Below, one piece after another: positions 1 through 6,648 of a stretch of DNA of 64,000 nucleotides. Position 1 is the first letter of the stretch, and every line of letters starts with the position of its first letter. The translations under genes and the position numbers were made by a program. This stretch comes from JANPPS01 sp965246835. Its GTDB lineage: Bacteria; Pseudomonadota; Alphaproteobacteria; Acetobacterales; Acetobacteraceae. The DNA lies in contig CBDFFQ010000001.1 of NCBI GenBank assembly GCA_965246835.1, positions 1,922,001 through 1,986,000 of the forward strand, read 5' to 3'. The notes beneath the pieces are model-generated. The model searched no databases and was not told the DNA's origin. It saw nothing but the letters and a program-made list of their open reading frames with translations.

Positions 1-532
1 GGGACGAGCTGGCCGGCAGCCCAAGCGCCCAGGTGCCGAGGTTCCACAGGATGGCGGCGATCAGCAGCGCGAAGATCATCGCATATCCGGCGCCGCTGCC
101 GACCTGCAGGATCAGCTCGACCGGCAACAGGCTCACCACCGTGAACGCCACGGCGCCCGATGACGTGAGCACGCCGAGGAAGTTGAAGAACCCGGACCAA
201 ATCACCGCGGCCTGCGCCGGCAGGGAGTGCGTGTAGATCACGGTCGCGACCGCGTTGGCGGTGTCGTGGAAGCCGTTCACGAACTCGAACGCCAGCGCGA
301 TCAGCAGCGCCACGCCCAGCAACACGAAGGCGCCGGTGGCAAGCGTGGGGCCGCCGGCCTCATGAATGTCCCCCATCAGGCCGCGCGTGGCATAGGCCAG
401 CCCGGCCAGCAATACGGCGATGAAGATGATCGGGACGGAGGCGTGGGGCTTCTTGTCGAGATCCGGACCGCGCCGGGTTGCTGGGGCGTCCATTGTCATG
501 GTGGGCGCCATGTCGGGCGTCAGGTCGGGCAT
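1..532 (-). CDS. pit: Low-affinity inorganic phosphate transporter PiT, N-terminal part (cut by window edge)
   Basis: Membrane phosphate (metal-phosphate:H+) symporter of the PiT/PHO4 family. The visible ~177 residues begin with a soluble, Met/Asp/Pro-rich tail (starts MPDLTPDMAP), then hydrophobic segments. The family signature appears as FVNGFHDTANAVATVIYT, the equivalent of the GANDVANA motif that binds phosphate. ATG at 532 is the first start in the open frame and fits the tail seen in other proteobacterial PiT proteins. The C-terminal half lies left of the window. It follows ahcY on the same strand after 120 bp. Identification rests on the signature and membrane pattern; family assignment is firm, metal preference is not visible. 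Confidence 0.88.
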   Translation of the reverse strand, partial: MPDLTPDMAPTMTMDAPATRRGPDLDKKPHASVPIIFIAVLLAGLAYATRGLMGDIHEAGGPTLATGAFVLLGVALLIALAFEFVNGFHDTANAVATVIYTHSLPAQAAVIWSGFFNFLGVLTSSGAVAFTVVSLLPVELILQVGSGAGYAMIFALLIAAILWNLGTWALGLPASSS

Positions 533-652
533 CGCACTGCTCCTGCGTTCGTCCGTCCCTAACGGGAAGGGCGGCGCAGGAGCGATGGCGGTTTGGTTAC
601 ATTCCCCAATCCCGGCCGCACGATTGCGCGAGAAGCGCCGGGCGGGGAGCGA

Positions 653-1960
653 TCAATAGCGATACAGGTCGTGCTTGAACGGGCCCGACACGGGCGCCCC
701 GATATACTCGGCCTGCTTCGGCGTGAGCTTGGTCAGCGCCGCGCCGACCTTCGCCAGGTGCAACGCCGCGACCTTCTCATCGAGGTGCTTCGGCAGCGTA
801 TAGACCTGGTTCTCATACTGGCCGGGCTTGGCCGTCCACAGCTCGAGCTGCGCCAGGACCTGGTTGGTGAACGACGCCGACATCACGAAGCTCGGGTGGC
901 CCGTGGCGTTGCCGAGGTTCACGAGCCGCCCTTCGCTCAGCACGATCAGGCGCTTGCCGTCGGGGAACACGACCTCGTCGACCTGGGGCTTCACGTTCTC
1001 CCACCGGAAGTTGCGCAGGCCCTCGATCTGGATCTCGCTATCGAAGTGGCCGATGTTGCAGACGATGGCGCGGTTCTTCATGGCGCGCATGTGATCGACC
1101 GTCAGCACGTCGATGTTGCCGGTGGCGGTCACGAAGATGTCGCCGCGCGGCGCCGCGTCCTCCATCGTCACGACCTCGTAGCCCTCCATCGCGGCCTGCA
1201 GCGCGCAGATCGGGTCCACTTCCGTCACCAGCACCCGGCAGCCGCCATTCTTGAGACTGGCGGCGGAGCCCTTGCCCACGTCCCCATACCCGGCCACCAC
1301 GGCGACCTTGCCGGCCATCATCACATCCGTGCCGCGGCGGATCGCGTCGACCAGGCTCTCCTTGCAGCCATAGAGGTTGTCGAACTTGGACTTGGTCACG
1401 CTGTCGTTCACGTTGATGGCGGGCACCTTCAGCGTGCCGGCCTTCGCCATTTCCCACAGGCGATGCACGCCGGTGGTGGTTTCTTCACTCAGGCCCTTGA
1501 TGCCGGGCAGCAGGTCCGGGTGGTTCTCGTGAATGAGCTTGGTGAGGTCCCCGCCATCATCGAGGATCATGTTCGGCACCCAGCCATCGGGGCCGCGCAC
1601 GGTCGCCTCGATGCACTCCCAGAACTCCTTCTCGTCCATGCCCTTCCAGGCGAAGACGGGGATGCCGGCGGCGGCGATCGCGGCGGCGGCGTGGTCCTGG
1701 GTCGAGAAGATGTTGCAGCTGGACCAGCGGATGGTGGCGCCGAGTGCCGTCAGCGTCTCGATCAGCACGGCGGTCTGGATCGTCATGTGGAGAGAGCCGA
1801 CGATACGGGCGCCCTTCAGCGGCTGGGAGGCGCCGAATTCCTGGCGGAGCGCCATGAGGCCGGGCATCTCGTCCTCGGCCATGAGGATTTCCTTGCGGCC
1901 CCAGGCGGCGAGGGAGATGTCGCGGACCTTGTAGTCGTGCTGCACATTGATATCGGGCAT
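653..1960 (-). CDS. ahcY: Adenosylhomocysteinase (S-adenosyl-L-homocysteine hydrolase)
   Basis: Cytosolic NAD-dependent enzyme that splits S-adenosylhomocysteine to adenosine and homocysteine in the activated methyl cycle. At 435 residues it has the usual bacterial length. Visible landmarks are the N-terminal PDINVQHDYKVRDISLA, the catalytic stretch VNDSVTKSKFDNLYGCKESL (substrate Lys/Asp and Cys), the Rossmann motif VAGYGDVGKGSA for NAD, CNIGHFDSEI in the cofactor region and the conserved C-terminal KHDLYRY ending. Start at 1960 has a GGAGG-like ribosome site (ccgaaGGAGGcc) just upstream. An imperfect GATATC-centred palindrome precedes it. Very high confidence. Confidence 0.98.
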   Translation of the reverse strand: MPDINVQHDYKVRDISLAAWGRKEILMAEDEMPGLMALRQEFGASQPLKGARIVGSLHMTIQTAVLIETLTALGATIRWSSCNIFSTQDHAAAAIAAAGIPVFAWKGMDEKEFWECIEATVRGPDGWVPNMILDDGGDLTKLIHENHPDLLPGIKGLSEETTTGVHRLWEMAKAGTLKVPAINVNDSVTKSKFDNLYGCKESLVDAIRRGTDVMMAGKVAVVAGYGDVGKGSAASLKNGGCRVLVTEVDPICALQAAMEGYEVVTMEDAAPRGDIFVTATGNIDVLTVDHMRAMKNRAIVCNIGHFDSEIQIEGLRNFRWENVKPQVDEVVFPDGKRLIVLSEGRLVNLGNATGHPSFVMSASFTNQVLAQLELWTAKPGQYENQVYTLPKHLDEKVAALHLAKVGAALTKLTPKQAEYIGAPVSGPFKHDLYRY

Positions 1961-1993
1961 GAGGGTGGCCTCCTTCGGATGCGCGACGTCATA

Positions 1994-2007
1994 TAAGGAT
2001 ATCTTTA
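1994..2007. promoter_or_regulatory. Candidate operator: TAAGGATATCTTTA palindrome upstream of ahcY
   Basis: A 14-bp AT-rich near-palindrome centred on GATATC (one mismatched pair) sits 34-47 bp upstream of the ahcY start, in otherwise GC-rich DNA. In many proteobacteria ahcY is controlled by the ArsR-family repressor SahR or by SAM/SAH riboswitches. I see no riboswitch fold here, so a protein operator is the better guess. The regulator is not identified. Confidence 0.4.
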
Positions 2008-2019
2008 AGTGTGCAAATC

Positions 2020-2757
2020 CTAGGGGCCACCGGTGCGCCCGAGGACGATCAGCCCGGCCGCGATTGCGTTGTTAACGACGTGCAGCAGCAGGGAGGCCCG
2101 CACGCTGCCGCCCTTGTGCCGGGCCAGGCTGAGCAGGATGGCGGTGGGGATCAGGACCACTGGCCGGAACCAGCCCTCCGGCCAATGCACCAACAGCCAT
2201 AAAACGCTGGTGACCAGCGCCGTCGGCACCGGGCGCCAGCTTTTGCGCAGTGCCGTCCAGAGCCAGCCCCGGAAAAACAGCTCCTCCGCGACCGGGGCCA
2301 GCACGACCATCAGGGCTATTTGCAAGACTCCCAGCGCGAGCCCGGGCGAAGATGCCGCCGGATCGAAGCGCGGCAGGCCCTCGATCCCGCCGCGCCGCAG
2401 AAGCAGCAGGACACTCCCGAGGAGCAGCAGGATGTAGCAGCCCTGAAGGGCCGCAAGGCCGGTGATCAAGCCCGGGCGCTCGATCGGCCCGGCCGCCCAG
2501 CCGCGCCCCCGGTCCCCGTCCCCACTCCGCCGCGCCTCCCATCGCGCCGCGAGGAGCAGGATCGCTTGCAGCACCAGGCCGCCCCACAGGGCATAGGCCA
2601 GCGCCGACGGCATCGGCGGGATCGGATCGCCGCGCGACGCCGCGAAGCCTGTTCTAACACCACCGAAAAACCCGACCGCGAACCCACCGGCGACGCTCCC
2701 GCCAAAGGCGAGCACGAGCCAGAGGACCGCCCGAACGACGAGCTTGCCGGGCGTCAT
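2020..2757 (-). CDS. CPBP-family intramembrane metalloprotease
   Basis: A 245-residue multi-span membrane protein of the CAAX protease/bacteriocin-processing (Rce1/CPBP, ABI) family. The diagnostic glutamate-rich motif is seen as AEELFFRGWLW in the second half (EExxxR of motif 1), followed by the later VHWPEGW and HVVNNAI motifs that supply the metal-binding histidines. The first ~100 residues hold several hydrophobic helices. Members cleave prenylated or signal-like peptides, or confer self-immunity in peptide-producing bacteria; the substrate here is unknown. It lies 16 bp downstream of the HupE/UreJ gene on the same strand, so they may be cotranscribed. Confidence 0.85.
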   Translation of the reverse strand: MTPGKLVVRAVLWLVLAFGGSVAGGFAVGFFGGVRTGFAASRGDPIPPMPSALAYALWGGLVLQAILLLAARWEARRSGDGDRGRGWAAGPIERPGLITGLAALQGCYILLLLGSVLLLLRRGGIEGLPRFDPAASSPGLALGVLQIALMVVLAPVAEELFFRGWLWTALRKSWRPVPTALVTSVLWLLVHWPEGWFRPVVLIPTAILLSLARHKGGSVRASLLLHVVNNAIAAGLIVLGRTGGP

Positions 2758-2773
2758 CCTGCGGGCGCTTGGG

Positions 2774-3340
2774 TCAGAGCGCTACGATCGCGAGCCCCAG
2801 CCCGGCCAATGCCGTCCCGGCACCGGCAAGCCGTGCCATGCGCGGGCCGGTCGCGAGGCCAAGCGCCAGGCCCACTGCATGCAGCGCAGCCGTACCGGCG
2901 ATAAACCCGATGCCGTATTGCAGCGCACCCGCGCCCGCCGGCATCTCCATCCCATGCGCATGGCCGTGGAACACAGCGAACGCGCCCACCAGCGCCATCG
3001 CCGCGGCGACCGGCATGCGCACCCCCCCGGCCACCAGCAGGCCAAGCGCCAGGACAGACAGCCCGATCGCCGCCTCCACCCAGGGGAGGCCCACCCCCAC
3101 CGCGCCCATCAACCCGCCCACCGCCATCATGCCGGCAAAGGCCGCTGGCACCGCCCAGGTGGCCCGGCCCCCAAGCTGCGCCGCGAACACCCCCACCGCC
3201 ACCATCGCCAGCACATGATCCAGGCCGGAGAGCGGGTGCATCAACCCGTGAACCAGCCCGCCACCATCGGCGCCGCCATGGGCGAGGGCCAAACCGGGGC
3301 TGAGGAAGGCCACCAAGACCGTGAGGGAGCGGAACAGCAT
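2774..3340 (-). CDS. HupE/UreJ-family metal (nickel/cobalt) transporter
   Basis: A 188-residue inner-membrane protein with an N-terminal signal-like segment ending in LALAHGG, then six hydrophobic helices. The family signature HPLSGLDHVLAMVAVG (HPxxGxDH) lies near residues 35-50, and a second His-rich patch FHGHAHGMEMP lies near residues 125-135. HupE/UreJ proteins are secondary Ni2+ or Co2+ permeases that feed hydrogenase, urease or cobalamin enzymes. No urease or hydrogenase gene is near, so its role cannot be read from context. I looked upstream for a cobalamin riboswitch and found none of its conserved boxes. Confidence 0.9.
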   Translation of the reverse strand: MLFRSLTVLVAFLSPGLALAHGGADGGGLVHGLMHPLSGLDHVLAMVAVGVFAAQLGGRATWAVPAAFAGMMAVGGLMGAVGVGLPWVEAAIGLSVLALGLLVAGGVRMPVAAAMALVGAFAVFHGHAHGMEMPAGAGALQYGIGFIAGTAALHAVGLALGLATGPRMARLAGAGTALAGLGLAIVAL

Positions 3341-3520
3341 CGCGAGACTCCGAAAGATCGAGCCTGCAGAAGACCGTATCTAGGCTGCTTGCACCAGCCC
3401 GGCAGTCTCGCCGATTGCGATCGCTGGAACCCCCGGGTCGCATAGGTCCGCATGTCGGAGATCACGGGCGGTCTCCGGCTAGGGTGTGGGTGGGCGGGAG
3501 CAGGCTCCCGCCCGGCTGCG

Positions 3521-4234
3521 TCAGGCCGCCTTCGCCGCAGATGCGGCCCCGCGCACGATGTCCACGACGTGCGCGGCGGTCAGCGCCGAGGAGGCCGGGT
3601 TCTGGCCCGTGGCAAGGTTGCCGTCCCGCACCGCATAGGGCTGGAAGTTGGGGCCGCCCTCGAACTGGCCGCCCAGCTCGCGCAGCCGGCTTTCCAGCAG
3701 GAAGGGCATTGCCTCCGTGAGACCGGCGGCCGCCTCCTCGGCGTCCGTGAAGCCGTTGACACGCCGGCCCTCCACGATCGGGCGGCCATCGGCGCGCTTG
3801 GCGGAGACGAGCCCGGCCGGGCCGTGGCAGACGGCGCCGACGGCCTTGCCCGCGTCGAACAATGTACCGACGAGATGGGCCAGCGCCGCGCTGCCCGGCA
3901 GGTCCCACATGGTGCCATGGCCGCCCGGCAGGAACACGCCGTCGTACTGGGTGGGGTCCGCTGCCTCGATCGGCAGCGTATTGGCGAGCTTGGTCATGGC
4001 GGCCGGATCGGCCAGGAAGCGGCGGACTGCCGCCGGCCGCGCCGCCTCGTCCGCCTTCAGGCTAGACGGGTCATGGGCCCCCGGGCCGCCCTGGATGGAT
4101 ACGATGTCCACGCTGAAACCAGCGTCGGCGAAGGCCCAGTAGGGCACCGCCAGTTCCTCGTAATAGAACCCGGTCGCCCGGCCGGTGTCGCCGAGTTGGG
4201 TATGGGACGTGAGGACGATCAATACTTTTGGCAT
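3521..4234 (-). CDS. DJ-1/PfpI-superfamily protein (class I glutamine-amidotransferase-like, Hsp31 type)
   Basis: A 237-residue cytosolic protein of the DJ-1/PfpI superfamily. The nucleophile-elbow cysteine is in AVCHGPAGL near residue 125, preceded by FLPGGHGTMWDLP, and a glutamate candidate lies in FYYEELAVPYWAF. This arrangement matches Hsp31-like glyoxalase III/chaperone proteins that detoxify methylglyoxal. ATG at 4234 starts MPKVLIVLTSH, the expected first beta strand; the open frame extends further upstream but that part looks non-coding. It lies 95 bp downstream of a LysR regulator on the same strand, which may control it. Confidence 0.88.
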   Translation of the reverse strand: MPKVLIVLTSHTQLGDTGRATGFYYEELAVPYWAFADAGFSVDIVSIQGGPGAHDPSSLKADEAARPAAVRRFLADPAAMTKLANTLPIEAADPTQYDGVFLPGGHGTMWDLPGSAALAHLVGTLFDAGKAVGAVCHGPAGLVSAKRADGRPIVEGRRVNGFTDAEEAAAGLTEAMPFLLESRLRELGGQFEGGPNFQPYAVRDGNLATGQNPASSALTAAHVVDIVRGAASAAKAA

Positions 4235-4329
4235 GGTCCGCTCCTGTTCACTGCGCTGCGGTGAACCTGATGCCGGTGCGTCGCGCCGGGAAATCGTTTG
4301 AGCCGATACGGCCGATCGGCATTTTGGTG

Positions 4330-5256
4330 TCAGGCGGGCGGGGCCGCCGCGAACGCCGCGATGACCTGCTGGCGGAACCACTGCTCGGCCGGGTCGCGGT
4401 CGCTTGCGGCGCGCCAGGCCAGGGTGTTGGTCACGAGCGGGACCGCCACCGGGCACGGCTCCATCGCCAGGCCGCCCAGCGCCGCCAGCCGGTGCGCCAC
4501 AAAGTCCGGCACCGTCGCGATCAGGTCGCTGCCCGGCAAAACGGCCAGCAGCAGCAGGAAATTGGCCACGCCCACCGCGACGCGACGCTGGCGGCCTTGT
4601 TTGGCCAGGCCTTCGTCCACGAAGCCGGCCAGGTCGCCCAATGGCGTGACCAGGGCATGGGCGCGGGCGCAAAACGCGTCGAGCCCGGCGACAGGCGCCG
4701 TCGCTGGATCGCGCACCAGCACCCAAGCCGAGTGGCGCAACACGCGCACCCGTGTCGTGGCAGGCGGATCGTCCCGCAAATAGCCCAACGCCGTGGAGAC
4801 CTCCGCCGCGGCGAGCATCGCCGGGAAATGGCGGTAGTCACCAATGCGTATCACCAGGTCGCACCTTGGCGCTTCCCGCCGCAACGTGGCCGTGAGGTGG
4901 GGCAACACTGCCATCGCCACCGCGTCTGTACAGCCAAAGCGGAAGGTGCGGTGATCGGTCGGCGGATCGAACGGCATTGCGGCAGTGAGCGATGCGGCCA
5001 GGCCGTCGAGGTGCGGGCGGATCGCGTCCAGAAGCTCCAGCGCCCGCGCCGTCGGCTCCAGCGTGCGGCCGTTGCGGACCAGCAGTTCGTCGGCGAACGC
5101 CTCGCGTAGCCGGGCCAGGGACCCGGCCACCGTGGACTGCGAGAGGAATAGCCGCCGCGCGGCGGTCACTGTGCTCCGCTCCTCGATCAGCACGACGAGC
5201 GTGCGGAGCAAGTTCAGGTCGGCGTGCTGTCGATCAGGTTGAACCTTTGGGCCCAC
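4330..5256 (-). CDS. LysR-family transcriptional regulator
   Basis: A 308-residue LysR-type regulator with an N-terminal winged helix-turn-helix (DLNLLRTLVVLIEERSTVTA, then SQSTVAGSLARLREAFADEL) and a NodD/LinR-like effector domain (RTFRFGCTDAVAMAVLPHL). The start is a GTG at 5256: an in-frame TAA lies four codons upstream, so no earlier start is possible in this frame. The GTG lies inside one arm of a 12-bp perfect inverted repeat, which may mean autoregulation. Its likely target is the DJ-1/PfpI gene just downstream. Confidence 0.88.
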   Translation of the reverse strand: MGPKVQPDRQHADLNLLRTLVVLIEERSTVTAARRLFLSQSTVAGSLARLREAFADELLVRNGRTLEPTARALELLDAIRPHLDGLAASLTAAMPFDPPTDHRTFRFGCTDAVAMAVLPHLTATLRREAPRCDLVIRIGDYRHFPAMLAAAEVSTALGYLRDDPPATTRVRVLRHSAWVLVRDPATAPVAGLDAFCARAHALVTPLGDLAGFVDEGLAKQGRQRRVAVGVANFLLLLAVLPGSDLIATVPDFVAHRLAALGGLAMEPCPVAVPLVTNTLAWRAASDRDPAEQWFRQQVIAAFAAAPPA

Positions 5257-5286
5257 TCGATGTGCTTAGCCCTGATCGAGTGGGCC
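5250..5286. repeat. 12-bp perfect inverted repeat across the LysR start codon
   Basis: Arms GGCCCACTCGAT (5250-5261) and ATCGAGTGGGCC (5275-5286) are perfectly complementary with a 13-nt spacer. One arm contains the GTG start of the LysR gene. It could be an operator for autoregulation, or an RNA hairpin that hides the start codon. There is no T-run, so it does not look like an intrinsic terminator. Confidence 0.6.
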
Positions 5287-5472
5287 TTACCACAGGGCGG
5301 GCCCGATCGCTTCCCCAGGGGCTCGCAATGACGATGAGCGGGACCGGTCAAGCGAGGGCGCACGTCAGCCAGCGGTCAGGCCGGGCTGTAACAATGCTTC
5401 CATTCCGACGGCATTCCGCCGGGCGAGCGACGACCGCGCGCGCTTCCCAACGGTCATGAAAGGCAGCTCAAG

Positions 5473-6648
5473 ATGATTTCCGGGTCCGAGTCCGCGTTCC
5501 ACCCGCTGGAGGGTATGGCTACGCCGTCCTCCGGTTCGACCGGGGCCGAGCAGGCCGATTTCTCCGCCGCCATCAGCAGGATGGGAGGTGGGGCGGTGCA
5601 GGAAACCGCGCTGCATCTCGCGATCGCGATCGGGGCCGATCCCACGGCGCTGGCCAAGCTGCGCCAAGAGCCCGGTGCCACGCTGACCCGCGATGGCTTC
5701 AGCTTCAAGCTGGCCCCGGACGGCACGGCCGCGGACGGCAAGCCGAACGCCTTCCGCATCGATGTGACCGGGCGCGGCGTCGAGCAGCCCCGGAGCGACG
5801 GCACCACGGCACCGCTGCGCTACACGCTGCCAAGCGCCCCGGTTGCGATCGTGAGCGCGGTCAATGCCTGGCGGCCGGCTGCGGGCGATGCGGAAAAGGC
5901 GCAGCTGTTCGAAAGCTTCAGCGAAAATCCCACTTTGGGCCAAGCCTTCCTGCATTACTGCATCAAGGACGAGCCGCCGGTCACGCTGGACGCGCTGAAG
6001 AAGTTCACGTCGCTGACGCCGGAGGGCAGGGGCTGGTCGCGGGAACTGGCATACACGAAGGTGCGGGACCTGTTCGAGGGTGCATCCGTCGAATCACTGA
6101 AGAACGACCGGCCGATCCAGGAATTCCCCCTCGATATGGGCGGCGATGCCGTGGCGAAGCGGGGCCGGACCAGTGACGCGATCAGCGCCCAATTGCTGGA
6201 TCCAAGCGTCAACACCGTCCGGGTCGCGATGCAGGCGGACCTCAACAGCGTGGCGGACGGGGATCGCTTCCCGCAAAAGACCTACATGCCGCATGCGTTG
6301 CGGGATTGGACCATCAGCCGGCAGCCCGACAGTACCGGCATCTACACCATCACCGACCGCAGCGCCACGGACGTTCTCAACATGCAGAGCGGCTTCCATC
6401 ACCGGGCCGCGAGCGCGCCCTACGGCTCGCCGTGGACCTATGTTCCCCCCAACCAGAAATCGATCGTGCCGGAAGGCTCCGTCGTGCGGTTGCCAGACAC
6501 TAATTTTCACAACGATTTCACCGCGCGGTATCAGGAGATCTTGACGGAGAAGGGGCCACCCCCCTCGGCGCAGGACCAGCGGTATTTCGAGTTCCGGCTG
6601 CCGGGCGCCAAGGATCTGACGCAAGCCGTTCGGGCGGAGGCGGCGTGA
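5473..6648 (+). CDS. Uncharacterised repeat-module protein, copy 1 (paralogue of the next gene)
   Basis: I do not recognise this 391-residue protein. It has no signal peptide or membrane helix and a Ser/Gly/Pro-rich first 30 residues. An N-terminal module (about 43-120) reads ALHLAIAIGADPTALAKLR ... FKLAPDGTAADGKPNAFRID ... PLRYTLP. A second module (about 143-377) carries GWSRELAYTKVRDLFEGASV, SLKNDRPIQEF, LLDPSVNTVRV and VADGDRFP. Both modules recur in the downstream gene, to which it is joined by a 1-nt TGATG overlap, so the pair is translationally coupled. Soluble character and a low-complexity N terminus would fit a secreted effector or a structural protein, but that is inference. Confidence 0.75.
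   Translation: MISGSESAFHPLEGMATPSSGSTGAEQADFSAAISRMGGGAVQETALHLAIAIGADPTALAKLRQEPGATLTRDGFSFKLAPDGTAADGKPNAFRIDVTGRGVEQPRSDGTTAPLRYTLPSAPVAIVSAVNAWRPAAGDAEKAQLFESFSENPTLGQAFLHYCIKDEPPVTLDALKKFTSLTPEGRGWSRELAYTKVRDLFEGASVESLKNDRPIQEFPLDMGGDAVAKRGRTSDAISAQLLDPSVNTVRVAMQADLNSVADGDRFPQKTYMPHALRDWTISRQPDSTGIYTITDRSATDVLNMQSGFHHRAASAPYGSPWTYVPPNQKSIVPEGSVVRLPDTNFHNDFTARYQEILTEKGPPPSAQDQRYFEFRLPGAKDLTQAVRAEAA

Noticed and set aside
593..1996. 467-codon plus-strand frame opposite ahcY
   Set aside because: It is the antisense shadow of a certain gene; its His/Val/Gly-rich composition is typical of the complement of GC-rich coding DNA.
3341..3520. Cobalamin or nickel riboswitch before the HupE/UreJ gene
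   Set aside because: Neither strand shows the conserved B12-box or a recognisable nickel-riboswitch pattern.
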